In this document: piece by piece, positions 8,082 to 16,719 of the stretch
Position numbering within the stretch: position 1 is the first letter of the stretch
How the letters are laid out: each line of letters opens with the position of its first letter
Source: Microseira wollei NIES-4236
GTDB lineage: Bacteria; Cyanobacteriota; Cyanobacteriia; Cyanobacteriales; Aerosakkonemataceae
Reading direction: 5' to 3'
Assembly: GCF_020521235.1 (NCBI RefSeq)
Contig: NZ_BLAY01000065.1
Span: 1-48,535, forward strand
Length of the DNA stretch: 48,535 bases
Notes under the pieces: model-generated
The model's database searches: none
Told to the model about the DNA's origin: nothing
Seen by the model: the letters and a program-made list of their open reading frames with translations, nothing else
Made by a program: the position numbers and the translations under genes

Positions 8082-8363
8082 TTACTCCTGCTGTAGGCGC
8101 TGTTGCCCGCGTTGTTTAATGGTGAGGAAAAGATTAGGCACAGAAGTATCATCGTACTCTGTGAATTGTCCTGTCTGGAGCTGTTGTGCGCCGATGGCGA
8201 TTTCCTGCTTCAGGGTTTCTTGCTCGGCGTTTGTAGTGTCTGAAGCTTGATTTGGAGTTAGAACTTTATGGATGAGGATGTGGCGCTCTTCATCGGTGAG
8301 AGCGAGGATAATTTGGGTGAGGGTATCGATGAGTTGGGTGTTGATTGTGGCGGCTTCGGTCAT
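8082..8363 (-). CDS. Antitoxin partner of the ParE-type toxin
   Basis: This 93-residue protein sits directly before the toxin gene in the same operon. The C-terminal half has the pattern of toxin-wrapping ParD-like tails (LKQEIAIGAQQLQTGQFTEYDD). The N-terminal half (TQLIDTLTQIILALTDEERHIL) is helical and does not look like a clear ribbon-helix-helix, so the DNA-binding class is uncertain. By analogy it would neutralise the toxin and repress the operon. The assignment rests mostly on position and size. Confidence 0.7.
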   Translation of the reverse strand: MTEAATINTQLIDTLTQIILALTDEERHILIHKVLTPNQASDTTNAEQETLKQEIAIGAQQLQTGQFTEYDDTSVPNLFLTIKQRGQQRLQQE

Positions 8364-8636
8364 AGGTTGTCGGAAAATGGCTGTACTATGAGGATGGATA
8401 ATGTTATTTTAACGTTTCTGGCTTTAGAGACATCCTCTAACTACTAGGGTTATCTCAGTAGTTAATCGATTAATTTATACAGGAAAACGCCTAAGCTATT
8501 TTAGGGTTAATAGTAAAAATTATTTATTAAGATTGAATAGTGGGAGCGATCGCTAAGAGCCGCCCATCCTGTATTTCCCTTTCCCAGCCAATGATATACC
8601 CTAGATTCAGTTGACTCAGAAGACAGGGAAAAGAAC

Positions 8637-8954
8637 ATGCTAGACTTCCTCAACCCTATCCTTGGTCGCCATCCAGAACGCATCAAAGCTTATGTAGAAA
8701 TTTATACATGGCAAACCTGCCCGTACTGTATACGAGCTAAATTATTACTGTGGTGGAAAGGCGTCAACTACACCGAATACAAAATCGACGGCGACGAAGC
8801 AGCGAGAAACAAAATGTCCGAACGAGCCAATGGACGCCGCACCGTGCCCCAGATTTTTATTAATAAAGAGCATATAGGCGGCTGTGACGACCTTTATCAC
8901 TTAGACGGACAAGGTCAACTGGACACTTTATTAACACAACCAGCGACAACCTAA
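8637..8954 (+). CDS. grxC: Dithiol glutaredoxin (Grx3-like)
   Basis: A thiol-disulfide oxidoreductase that uses glutathione. The active site CPYC is at residues 28-31, with the TVPQIFI cis-proline block and GGCDDL glutathione-binding block behind it. The 105 residues include an N-terminal extension of about 18 residues over the E. coli enzyme, common in cyanobacterial glutaredoxins. An AGGGA-like ribosome-binding sequence precedes the ATG. Its stop lies only 4 bp before the GTG start of tadA, so the two are likely co-transcribed. Confidence 0.93.
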   Translation: MLDFLNPILGRHPERIKAYVEIYTWQTCPYCIRAKLLLWWKGVNYTEYKIDGDEAARNKMSERANGRRTVPQIFINKEHIGGCDDLYHLDGQGQLDTLLTQPATT

Positions 8955-8958
8955 ATGC

Positions 8959-9453
8959 GTGAATATTGAAATATCCCCACCCACCATTGATGATGCAGCC
9001 TATCTGGTTCACCGACAATGGATGATGCAAGCTCTAGAACTGGCACAAGCGGCTGGTGAGGCGGGTGAAGTGCCAGTGGGAGCGGTTATTGTTGATGTTG
9101 CTGGTAATGCGATCGCTCAAGGCCAAAACCGAAAAGAACGCGACTTTGACCCCACAGCTCATGCAGAAATTATCGCCATCAGAGCAGCCAGTAAAATCCT
9201 GCAAAAGAGGCATCTCAACCAATGCACCCTCTACGTTACCTTAGAACCATGTCCGATGTGTGCCGGTGCGATCGCTCACGCCCGGTTGGATAAGCTAGTC
9301 TATGGAGTGGACGATCCGAAAACAGGGGCTATCCGCACCGTAGTTAATATCCCCGATAGCCCTTGCTCGAATCACCGCTTATCCGTCATCGGTGGCATAT
9401 TAGAATCTGCCTGTCGCCACCAGCTACAATCGTGGTTTGCCCAAAAAAGGTGA
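8959..9453 (+). CDS. tadA: tRNA-specific adenosine-34 deaminase
   Basis: It deaminates A34 to inosine in tRNA-Arg(ACG), which allows decoding of CGN codons. The zinc deaminase signature is complete: His68-Ala-Glu70 (TAHAEIIAI) and PCPMC at 97-101. The frame opens with GTG at 8959, four bases after the glutaredoxin stop. The core homology starts near residue 20 (QWMMQALELAQ), so a later start at ATG 9022 or 9025 is also possible. The 164-residue length is normal for the family. Confidence 0.93.
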   Translation: MNIEISPPTIDDAAYLVHRQWMMQALELAQAAGEAGEVPVGAVIVDVAGNAIAQGQNRKERDFDPTAHAEIIAIRAASKILQKRHLNQCTLYVTLEPCPMCAGAIAHARLDKLVYGVDDPKTGAIRTVVNIPDSPCSNHRLSVIGGILESACRHQLQSWFAQKR

Positions 9454-9643
9454 GTAGGAGAATGGGCGAGCAAAGGTATCATATCCCTCATACCCAATCG
9501 CCCACATTTTTCGTAAAAACCGTCAATAATTGCCTTGTAAAAGCTCATGACACCAACAGAAGTGTCCATCTGATAGAAGACAATTAACCAGATAAAATTT
9601 ACCGTTATCTAGTAAGGATGCTTTAGTAACCAGCGCCTTTGAT

Positions 9644-10411
9644 ATGACACAGCTCGATTCCACCGAAAAATCCCTCTCTGAGTCAAAACCAACAATGAAA
9701 GTGACAACAGTCACCTCTCGCGTTTCCCCTTGTTTGAGTTCCTTAGCCTATCCCTTGGCGCGCTACGTTGTTTTACCCTTTTACTTCGGCAAGATCGAAG
9801 TAACGGGACGGGAAAATTTACCCAAACAAGCGCCAGTTATTCTAGCTCCTACCCATCGCGATCGCTGGGATTCATTTATGGTTCCAATCGCCGCAGGGCG
9901 GGATATTACGGGGCGAGATTTGCGGTTTATGGTTACTTCAGACGAAATGAGAGGATTGCAAGGCTGGTTTATCCGTCGCTTAGGCGGCTTCCCAGTTGAC
10001 ATCAAGCATCCGGGAATTGGCAGCATCCGTCACGCCATCGAGTTACTGCAAGCAAGGGAAACCCTGGTAATCTTCCCAGAGGGCGGATACCTTTCCGAAA
10101 ATCGCAAGTACCCAGTCAATAAATTACAACCCGGTTTAGCTCGCATAGCGCTGCAAGCCGAATCGAGCCAACCAGGCTTAGGGGTTAAAATTGTGCCGAT
10201 TAACATTGATTACAGTACTTCCTTTGCCACCAAAGGCTGTAATGTCAAAATCCGCATTGGTTCTCCCCTCCAGGTGGCTGATTACTACATCAAAACCGAA
10301 TCCGTCAAGCAAAGCGCCCCACGACTAACGGCTGATTTGGAAGAGGCGCTCAGAACGTTGCAAGTCGGTTATGATAGCCCAAACCCAAAGGTGCTTGCTG
10401 GTTCGGTTTAG
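9644..10411 (+). CDS. plsC: 1-acyl-sn-glycerol-3-phosphate acyltransferase-like protein
   Basis: This PlsC-family membrane acyltransferase probably converts lysophosphatidate to phosphatidate in membrane lipid synthesis. The catalytic HX4D motif is His71-Asp76 (THRDRWD), and the glycerol-phosphate-binding block is FPEGGYL (144-150). A hydrophobic stretch precedes the HX4D motif (LAYPLARYVVLPFYF). The 255 residues are normal. Cyanobacteria carry several paralogues, so the exact substrate is uncertain. Confidence 0.87.
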   Translation: MTQLDSTEKSLSESKPTMKVTTVTSRVSPCLSSLAYPLARYVVLPFYFGKIEVTGRENLPKQAPVILAPTHRDRWDSFMVPIAAGRDITGRDLRFMVTSDEMRGLQGWFIRRLGGFPVDIKHPGIGSIRHAIELLQARETLVIFPEGGYLSENRKYPVNKLQPGLARIALQAESSQPGLGVKIVPINIDYSTSFATKGCNVKIRIGSPLQVADYYIKTESVKQSAPRLTADLEEALRTLQVGYDSPNPKVLAGSV

Positions 10412-10538
10412 CTTGATCGGCAGCAGCCTCTCGCTCACCCAAAGGATTGCCAGCAATTGTCAACTCACTTTTGCCTAGTAATGGTAATATACTGCGAAGT
10501 CTATCCGTCGTATTTGTGCCTTGGCACAAAACAACTCC

Positions 10539-11159
10539 ATGATCCCTTCAGCAACTGCTCGTTTCCTCAACTTCACTGGCTTGGTGGTTCTACCGCTAAT
10601 GGCAGTTTTGCACCTGCTAGTACCAGTGCATGTTCAGGCACAGGAATCGGCTCTGCCGACAGGTTCTAATCGAGTACAGCCAGCTAACGCAACAGACCCA
10701 AACCAACTGCGTCCGTTAAATCAAGATAGCAGTCTGCTCAGCCTGCAAGGAGGGCAGCGTCTGATGGCTGAAGCTAGCAATGCAGTTTCGGCACAGGATT
10801 ATGCTTTGGCAATTAAGAAACTTCAGGATGCTCGCCAAGTTTTCAATCAACTGTCCAACTTTTATCAAGAGCTAGCCGCCAGTTTTTCAGGAATTGATAA
10901 CCGCGTAGCCGATAGCCAACGGCGCAAGGCAATCGAAACCGCTCAAATGCGGGATGAGGCAACGTATCAATTGGCACTCGTACACAGGGCGCAAAATCAG
11001 CCGGAACTGGCAGTGCCGTTGCTAGTTCAAATTGTCCGCAGTCAAAACCCAACAAGGGAGTTGGGTAAAAAAGCTTACCAGCAATTATTGGAACTCGGTT
11101 TTGTCGATGCACCTTTTCCCAGAGCGGGTAATGCCCCCTCGTCTTCATCTGCTCAGTAA
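10539..11159 (+). CDS. Secreted cyanobacterial helical-repeat protein of unknown function
   Basis: I do not recognise a named family. From the ATG at 10539 (MIPSATARFLNF) the 206-residue product has a signal peptide ending near VHVQAQ, then a low-complexity linker. A helical region follows that resembles TPR-like helices (AQDYALAIKKLQDARQVFNQL and QLALVHRAQNQPELAVPLL), and the tail is serine-rich. The frame can be extended to a TTG at 10521 but the ATG is preferable. Envelope or periplasmic location is likely. The stop codon lies 3-4 bp from the end of an inserted tnpB element, so the gene is probably just intact. Confidence 0.7.
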   Translation: MIPSATARFLNFTGLVVLPLMAVLHLLVPVHVQAQESALPTGSNRVQPANATDPNQLRPLNQDSSLLSLQGGQRLMAEASNAVSAQDYALAIKKLQDARQVFNQLSNFYQELAASFSGIDNRVADSQRRKAIETAQMRDEATYQLALVHRAQNQPELAVPLLVQIVRSQNPTRELGKKAYQQLLELGFVDAPFPRAGNAPSSSSAQ

Positions 11160-11162
11160 ATC

Positions 11163-12590
11163 GAGTGAACTACCTGCACTCCCCTCAGGGAGAGTGTAAG
11201 CTTCTGACTTCACGGGGAACAGCCGCCACGGAAGACTTTCGCCCTCGCTTTGGTCTTACATTCCCTCCATCAGCAGTCGCCCCCGTCCCAGAGGCGAGTA
11301 ACCGCAAGCCTTCATCCCGTATGTTGATAGCGGCGTTAACGTCCCGGTCGTGCTTGGTATGGCAGTGCGGGCATTCCCAAGACCGAATATCGAGGGGCAA
11401 GCTATCAACAATGTGGAGACAGACGTTACAGGTTTTAGAGGATGGGAAAAACCTATCTATCTCCAGAAAAGTTTTTCCGTCCCGTTTGGCTTTGTAGTCG
11501 ATAAAGTTAAGAAACATAGACCAACCACAATCGCTGATAGCTTTGGCTAGATTGTGATTTTTGACCATGCCCTTAACGTTCAGATTCTCGGAAACTATCA
11601 CTTGGTTCTCGTTGACAATTTTCCTCGACAGTTTATGTAGGAAGTCAAGATGAGAGTTACTGATTTTCTCGTGCGCTCTCGCTACCAGCTTTCTGGCGCG
11701 GCTGCGTGAATTACTCCCTTTCTGTTTTCTTGAAAGCTTTCGCTGTTTCCTTTTTAGGTTACGTTCATGCTTTTTGAAGTGGCGAGGATTATCGTATTTA
11801 CTCGCGTCACTGGTAATACAGAAATAAGTTAAACCGAGATCGATTCCTATCGCTTTTCCCTGGGAAGATACTACGGTGTAGGGTCGCTCATCCTCGAAAA
11901 GCAGGGAGGCGTAGTATTTATCGGTCTTGGTTTTCGCTAGCGTTACCGTCTTGAGTTGACCGTCAAATTTGCGGTGAAGATTGGCTCGGATTTTTCCCAG
12001 AAACGGAAACTTAACCGCCCCCTCAACGATCTTGACATTGGCGGGATAGTGTAACGACTGTTTACCGTGTCGGCTTTTAAATCTTGGATAGCAGGCTCGT
12101 TTTTCAAAGAAGTTAACGAAGGCTTGCGAGAGGTTGAGTACCGCTTGCTGTAGGCATTGGGAGTAGGTTTCTTTCAGCCATTCGGTCTCCTTGTGTTTTT
12201 TCAGAAGCGGTAACTGTTTTTTTAAGTCCATACCAGAGATACCCTTTCCCGTTGCCTTATAGGTTTCGTTGTTGAGGGCAAGACAGTAGTTCCAGACCCA
12301 ACGCACCGAACCGAAAGCTTTGGCGAGTGCCTGCTTTTGGTCATCGGTGGGATAGAGCCTGACTTTGACTACGTTTCTCATGGTATTTTTAGAGTTAAGT
12401 ATATTCACTATAACGTACTTTTGACACTGGGGCACGACCTATAGGCTCTAAGTCTCTCACCTGCGAGGGGTGAGGCGCATCCGTTGCCGAGGCTATCATC
12501 CCACGCTGACCCTATCGACAGCGTGGGATGAGAGCCGATCGCGCTAAACTTAAAACAAAGCGTTTAACTGTCGGTTTTTACACGAAAGGA
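11163..12590 (-). mobile_element. Solo-tnpB (IS1341-type) IS200/IS605 element, copy A
   Basis: The element has tnpB but no tnpA. The right end, read on the minus strand, is a hairpin at 11177-11196 followed by GTAGTTCACTC. Copy B at 20620-21971 has the same final GTAGTTCACTC after its own hairpin. Upstream of tnpB a perfect 12-bp stem (CATCCCACGCTG at 12497-12508 with CAGCGTGGGATG at 12519-12530) may mark the left end, or may be a terminator. The left boundary is approximate. Confidence 0.7.
11185..12381 (-). CDS. tnpB: TnpB RNA-guided nuclease, solo IS1341-type, copy A
   Basis: The 398-residue protein starts at ATG 12381 (MRNVVKVRLYPTDDQKQALA). The open frame runs back to 12435, but the family begins here. 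All three RuvC acids are present: Asp181 (GIDLGL), Glu265 (SENLNVKGM) and Asp347 (HDRDVNAAINI). A four-cysteine zinc finger (318, 321, 337, 340) lies between the last two. TnpB uses an RNA made from the 3' end of its element to cut DNA at sites matching the guide. In the family this promotes retention of the element after TnpA excision. There is no tnpA here, so movement would need one in trans, for example that at 185. The 3' part of the gene should overlap the guide-RNA scaffold. Confidence 0.93.
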   Translation of the reverse strand: MRNVVKVRLYPTDDQKQALAKAFGSVRWVWNYCLALNNETYKATGKGISGMDLKKQLPLLKKHKETEWLKETYSQCLQQAVLNLSQAFVNFFEKRACYPRFKSRHGKQSLHYPANVKIVEGAVKFPFLGKIRANLHRKFDGQLKTVTLAKTKTDKYYASLLFEDERPYTVVSSQGKAIGIDLGLTYFCITSDASKYDNPRHFKKHERNLKRKQRKLSRKQKGSNSRSRARKLVARAHEKISNSHLDFLHKLSRKIVNENQVIVSENLNVKGMVKNHNLAKAISDCGWSMFLNFIDYKAKRDGKTFLEIDRFFPSSKTCNVCLHIVDSLPLDIRSWECPHCHTKHDRDVNAAINIRDEGLRLLASGTGATADGGNVRPKRGRKSSVAAVPREVRSLHSP

Positions 12591-12595
12591 ATCGA

Positions 12596-12832
12596 ATGAT
12601 TACTCCGGATCAGGTTGCAGCGATGATCAAGGCCCAAATGCCGGACGCTCAGGTTCAGGTTCAAGACTTAACCGGAACGAACGACCACTATCAAGTAACG
12701 GTAGTTTCTTCGTTGTTTGAAGGTAAGAATCGAGTGCAACAGCATCAGATGGTTTATGGCGCACTGCGAGAAGCTATGGCTACAGAAGCGATTCATGCTC
12801 TGGCGCTGAATACCTCTGCTCCCCAAGGCTAG
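12596..12832 (+). CDS. bolA: BolA/IbaG family protein
   Basis: The 78 residues show the BolA fold: [20 protein letters not shown], then [32 protein letters not shown]. The histidine in QQHQMVY corresponds to the conserved ligand of BolA-glutaredoxin [2Fe-2S] complexes. An AAGGAA ribosome-binding sequence lies 6 bp before ATG. A monothiol CGFS glutaredoxin gene follows 131 bp downstream on the same strand, the partner expected for iron-sulfur sensing or transfer. It sits immediately beside the left end of a tnpB element, which may have displaced its original promoter. Confidence 0.93.
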   Translation: MITPDQVAAMIKAQMPDAQVQVQDLTGTNDHYQVTVVSSLFEGKNRVQQHQMVYGALREAMATEAIHALALNTSAPQG

Positions 12833-12963
12833 CAAGCTGCTGGTTCGATTAATTAAGCAAACATAATGGTTGGGTCAAAGACCCGTTGGTTAGCGGTAAT
12901 ATGGTTGAACCAAACCCGCTTGAACCTAGTACAGGAAAACAACACGATCGCAAGGGTAAAATC

Positions 12964-13287
12964 ATGACACCAGAACTGAAAGAACGCCTGGACAAATTAG
13001 TTAAGGACAATAAGATTTTAGTCTTCATGAAGGGCAACAAGTTGATGCCCCAGTGCGGTTTCTCCAACAATGTGGTGCAGATTCTGAATACTTTGGGAGT
13101 CCCCTACCAAACCGTAGATGTTCTGGAAGACTACGAAATCCGTCAGGGAATTAAGGAATATTCCAACTGGCCTACGATTCCTCAAGTTTATATTGACGGT
13201 GAGTTTATTGGCGGCTCGGATATCATGATCGAGCTGTATGAAAAAGGCGAGTTACAGCAAAAGGTGGAAGTCGCTCTCGCTTCGTAA
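12964..13287 (+). CDS. grxD: Monothiol glutaredoxin (Grx4 type, CGFS)
   Basis: This protein holds or delivers [2Fe-2S] clusters with glutathione and with BolA proteins. The active site is Cys31-Gly-Phe-Ser. The [31 protein letters not shown] and [10 protein letters not shown] blocks are all typical. I chose ATG 12964 ([13 protein letters not shown]) because it gives the standard 107-residue protein. The open frame extends back to 12886 without homology. It follows bolA, and the pairing supports a joint role in iron homeostasis. Confidence 0.95.
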   Translation: MTPELKERLDKLVKDNKILVFMKGNKLMPQCGFSNNVVQILNTLGVPYQTVDVLEDYEIRQGIKEYSNWPTIPQVYIDGEFIGGSDIMIELYEKGELQQKVEVALAS

Positions 13288-13330
13288 ACCCTCGATTTTC
13301 TTGACTCGGCTTCTAGGATTTTGACTTACA

Positions 13331-13407
13331 CAAAAACCGGATTTCTATAACATAAATGCGTTGGTATTCCCTGGTGTTTTATGTTAAGAAATTCCGGTTT
13401 TTATACT
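13331..13407. terminator. Long inverted repeat after grxD, probable terminator
   Basis: AAAAACCGGATTTCTATAACATAAA (25 bp, in two blocks) is inverted as TTTATGTTAAGAA...CCGGTTTTT, around a loop of about 25 nt. The imperfect stem ends in a T-run on both strands, so it can stop transcription from grxD. AAACCGG-type hairpins of this sort are dispersed repeats in filamentous cyanobacteria, from memory. A mobile origin is therefore also possible. Confidence 0.5.
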
Positions 13408-13445
13408 GGTTTTTATACTGAGGCGCATTCATTCATACTCCTTCG

Positions 13446-13470
13446 TTAAATCTGCAATCTGCAATCGGCA
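13446..13470. repeat. AATCTGCAATCT-type intergenic repeat, copy 3 (short)
   Basis: AAATCTGCAATCTGCAATCGGCAAT lies just after the stop of the aminotransferase gene (minus strand). It is a shortened form of the repeat at 1463-1533 and 2880-2947. Confidence 0.5.
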
Positions 13471-13477
13471 ATTTCTT

Positions 13478-14665
13478 CTATAAGGTATCAAGAGCTTGAC
13501 TAAGCTTATCTAAATAGTCTATCAATACATCATCTTCTCGACCACAGCAGACACGAATCCAACAACCTTCACGAACACCGAATAAACATCCAGGAACCAC
13601 ATTCACTCCTCGCGATACCAATTGCTTAAAAAGCAGCCAACTACTACGGGGATAACCGAGCTTCAAAAATATATAAAAACATGCCTCTGGTTTGATAAAG
13701 TCGATAATTGAACTACACTTTGTCAATCTGTGTAAAGCAAGTTCAACTTTATAACGAGACACCTTTGAAAATAAGGGCATTAATTGAGAATTATTCAAAT
13801 ATTTGATAATCGCTTTATTCGCGACGCAAGGTGCATTGCCATCGGCAAAGGAGAAAGCATTGGAAAATATTTCGATTGGCTGAGGATTAGCAACCACATA
13901 TCCCAGCCGAAAACCCGCAAGTAGATAGGTTTTTGATAAGCTTAAGATGCGGATTACAGATGGACTATCTAAATAAGTTCTATCATCAGCAATTGAGGCT
14001 AGAGGGATATCGCAAGCTTGGTCGATAATCAGATAGGCCCCTTCGTTCTCGCAGGTTGTTACTATCTTAGATAAAACATCATTTGGTAGATAAAGTCCCG
14101 TTGGATTATTAGGATTGGTGAGATAAATAATGGTGGATGGCTGTATATATGGTTTAATTTCATCAAAGGTGATTTGGAAGGTATTAGTATCTTTTGGAAC
14201 AACAGTCGCGACCGCTCCTCCTCGTCTTTCTAAAATATTGCGTGCTTGACCTGAACAGAGAGGATAGGTTGGGACAATTTCAACAACACGAGTTCCATCT
14301 TTTACCAAACAATCCAAAACTAGGGAAAAACCACGAATTGCCCCCGATACAAGCATAATATTCTCGGCTGTATAAGCAATCCCTGTACGCTCTGCTTCAA
14401 ACTTTGAAAATGCTTCCCGCACATATTTATCTCCTGCCTGATGTTGATATTCTGCTTGCCATATCTGCCTTCCTGCGTCAAATTCCTCTTGAGCTTCCAA
14501 CTCTGGTTGAAACAATTCAATCGGTGGCATACCCATGCCAAGATTGATGCAATTTGGACATCTCTCTAGTTCTTCCCAATACTTTAAGAATAAACTGCGG
14601 ATATCTGCATTATTGGCGTATAACGCATCCGCAGTAACATCTGACAATGAAGGCTGGCTTACCAT
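13478..14665 (-). CDS. PLP-dependent class I/II aminotransferase
   Basis: This fold-type I aminotransferase has 395 residues. NPNNPTG is at 184-190, Asp215 (LIIDQA) binds the pyridine nitrogen, and Lys245 in SLSKTYLLAGFRLGY should form the Schiff base. An Arg in WIRVCCG near the C-terminus should bind the substrate carboxylate. The substrate is unknown. It resembles the broad AspC/tyrosine/VioD-like group rather than a specific biosynthetic enzyme. The gene follows a membrane protein gene by 57 bp on the same strand and probably shares its transcript, an unusual pairing. Codons and base composition are slightly more AT-rich than in the neighbouring housekeeping genes. Confidence 0.85.
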   Translation of the reverse strand: MVSQPSLSDVTADALYANNADIRSLFLKYWEELERCPNCINLGMGMPPIELFQPELEAQEEFDAGRQIWQAEYQHQAGDKYVREAFSKFEAERTGIAYTAENIMLVSGAIRGFSLVLDCLVKDGTRVVEIVPTYPLCSGQARNILERRGGAVATVVPKDTNTFQITFDEIKPYIQPSTIIYLTNPNNPTGLYLPNDVLSKIVTTCENEGAYLIIDQACDIPLASIADDRTYLDSPSVIRILSLSKTYLLAGFRLGYVVANPQPIEIFSNAFSFADGNAPCVANKAIIKYLNNSQLMPLFSKVSRYKVELALHRLTKCSSIIDFIKPEACFYIFLKLGYPRSSWLLFKQLVSRGVNVVPGCLFGVREGCWIRVCCGREDDVLIDYLDKLSQALDTL

Positions 14666-14722
14666 AATTAATGCTTAAATTGAATCAAGGACTCTGGTTA
14701 TCGATCAGTTCGATCATAAAGA

Positions 14723-15820
14723 TTATAGGATCCGAGTTAATTCTTGCGTGCCTCTCTTGAGCATCCCACTCATATTTTTTTTCAATGCGATCGCCAGATT
14801 TTTATCCGAGGATGAATTTAGTCTTTTACAGGTAGCCGACGAACTTTTTCCTTCGGCAATAACTTTGATTGGATCCGCTTGAGGCAAACACGATTGATCT
14901 AAATAATTGAGCAGGTTCTCGCCGAAAGTGCAAGATGCATAGAAAGATTTAGGAGTTTTATCACCGCTCCGCACGTAATAAAGATCGTTTTTTTGACCGT
15001 TCGAAAGTATTACTGTAAGTTTCATGTGTGAGGTGAGGGAAATAGTTTCCTGGTGAATCCATAATTCGTCAAACTTAGAGGCGGCAAATCTACCAAACGT
15101 CGTGACAATAGATATCTTTAGATTGGGCGCTTCATCAGAACGTTTCCCCACAGGGAAAAAACTCACATATGCATCGCGATCCCACATATGCATTGCAATT
15201 GCAGGAGAAGCATTATATAGCTTAATTTGTAGCTTACCTCGGCGGCTACCCCTTCCTCTTTTGTCGGAAAGTTTGTCCTGTAACTTATAAAAACGAGCTA
15301 GTGTCAGCCGGAGCATGTCTAACACATTAATACCAATCGATTTGAGTTCTTCATCGCGTTGTTTGGCTCCTTCTGAGTCAGGATGAATTAGAAGGATTTG
15401 GATTTCTGCACCATTATCCAAAGCTGTTATAACTGCCTGAGAAAACTTTTGGTGAAGATATTTGTCGTTGGCTAAATCGGTGAAAGTTTCCAGAATCCGA
15501 ATTCGCTTAGCTGAATTTATATCATCAACAAAATCTTCCAGTGGTAGTGCAGGGAGTTCGGATATACCATAAAGCTGCTTAATGCTACTATCTAACACCA
15601 AATAAACAGCAATAGAACCGATAAATTCTGGAATTAAACCAAGCGCTATCTCGGCGATTGTTTCTTGAAGTTGAGGGTTAAGCTTGCTGATAAAATAGAG
15701 AACTACCAAGGAAACAAGCCCAAACAGTAACAAGATAATAATTTTTGACAGCTTATCAAGAGCTTCTGGATTTAAGGATAATTTTTTGCCAATTATTTTG
15801 GTAAGTTTCTTGAGTTGCAT
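14723..15820 (-). CDS. Membrane protein with a possible phospholipase D-like/DUF5919-type cytoplasmic domain
   Basis: This 365-residue protein has two predicted membrane helices, about residues 27-45 and 55-75. Next comes a soluble domain beginning KRIRILETFTDLANDKYLHQ, then AVITALDNGAEIQILLIHPDSEGAKQRDEEL. This order (strand, helix, then IQILLIHPDS) is what PLD-like effector domains show, and a later HMWDRDAYVSFFPVG could hold the second half of such a site. A clear HKD motif is absent, so catalysis is doubtful. The C-terminal 120 residues are unrecognised. It is first in a probable two-gene unit with a PLP aminotransferase. Function unknown; a stress or conflict role is only a guess. Confidence 0.65.
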   Translation of the reverse strand: MQLKKLTKIIGKKLSLNPEALDKLSKIIILLLFGLVSLVVLYFISKLNPQLQETIAEIALGLIPEFIGSIAVYLVLDSSIKQLYGISELPALPLEDFVDDINSAKRIRILETFTDLANDKYLHQKFSQAVITALDNGAEIQILLIHPDSEGAKQRDEELKSIGINVLDMLRLTLARFYKLQDKLSDKRGRGSRRGKLQIKLYNASPAIAMHMWDRDAYVSFFPVGKRSDEAPNLKISIVTTFGRFAASKFDELWIHQETISLTSHMKLTVILSNGQKNDLYYVRSGDKTPKSFYASCTFGENLLNYLDQSCLPQADPIKVIAEGKSSSATCKRLNSSSDKNLAIALKKNMSGMLKRGTQELTRIL

Positions 15821-16371
15821 GGTTTGGTTTGCTCAAATTGGTCACGTCGAGTGGTTCTCAATTTTGGATAGATGCAAAAAATCAAACTGAGCGATACCTT
15901 CGGTAAGCTTCGCTAACCCAACTTGTAAATCTATTGGTTCATGTTGATAGCGGTTTGCAGCCGCTGATGGTACACCGAAGGTTTGTGTAACGGCACCCTT
16001 AAGGGTGCCTGCAAACTTTCCAACACTTCGCTGGTAAACCGCTATAATCTACAACGCCACTCATTATAATTCCGTAAGCAAAAAGCCCGAAAGCGATATG
16101 CCGACCGCACGCTGCGCGAAGGGACAACTCGTACTTGCTTTAGGATATATGGGACATCCAGACATTTATGCACTGATACCGAGTTGCTCACAAAGAGCGT
16201 CAGCCCTTGTGGAACACCAGTGTTGCCCAAAAAGCCTTATAGCCTTGGGTTACCCTACGGGAAGGCTTACGCCTACGTGACTCAACAGTCCCCAAGTCCT
16301 CCGATCAAATAAGGGTGGCAGTTGCCACCCTGGTTTGAGCTAGATCGAACTGATAACGCAACCCGTAAGAG
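15821..16371. other. Gap of 550 bp rich in palindromes, no convincing gene
   Basis: ATAGCGGTTTGCAG (15947-15960) is partly inverted at 16036-16045 (AAACCGCTAT). It encloses the perfect palindrome GGCACCCTTAAGGGTGCC (15992-16009) followed by TGCAAAC. This nested layout resembles a small degenerate mobile unit. The remainder (16100-16300) shows no coding pattern on either strand and two short frames there were not kept. Confidence 0.5.
16312..16331 (-). terminator. Hairpin after the 85-residue protein gene
   Basis: AGGGTGGCA-GT-TGCCACCCT is a perfect 9-bp stem with a 2-nt loop, 40 bp after the stop of the minus-strand gene at 16372. The following T-rich run is short (TTATTTGAT), so termination may be moderate. 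Confidence 0.5.
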
Positions 16372-16629
16372 CTAGTAATAGTCAGATTTCTTGGTCTCAG
16401 GCTGGAGCTGAGGCATTTCAAAGTTGGACGGATCGTAGATGTAGCGAGTTGACTCTTCTTCTAAACGGTTGATTAGATAAGGTTCAATCGCGTTAGTGTG
16501 GCGCAGGGCGGCGAGATATCCGTCTAAATACAACCTTAAATCGCTGAATCTGTAGCCTCGATTCCACATTTCGACTAGGGCGTCGGTCAGTTTTTGATAG
16601 TGGCGAATCGTTTGTGTATCTTGGAGCAT
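16372..16629 (-). CDS. Small conserved cyanobacterial protein (DUF6761-like)
   Basis: This 85-residue soluble protein has the pattern TIRHYQKLTDALVEMWNRGYRFSDLRLYLDGYLAALRHTNAIEPYLINRLEEE. It matches, from memory, a cyanobacteria-restricted family of about 80 residues. The family has no known function. The acidic, proline-containing tail (MPQLQPETKKSDYY) is variable. A good hairpin lies downstream. Confidence 0.75.
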   Translation of the reverse strand: MLQDTQTIRHYQKLTDALVEMWNRGYRFSDLRLYLDGYLAALRHTNAIEPYLINRLEEESTRYIYDPSNFEMPQLQPETKKSDYY

Positions 16630-16719
16630 GGTTGGGTGTCTGAACTCGGTAAGGGCGGAAATTACGGACAGTGTTTACCGTCGGTAATTATTGGCGTTAA
16701 GCATAGCATCTTCACTCGA

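Noticed and set aside
16098-16280. 60-codon frame in the palindromic gap
   Set aside because: It runs through repeat-like DNA with no start signal, and the opposite strand is equally open.
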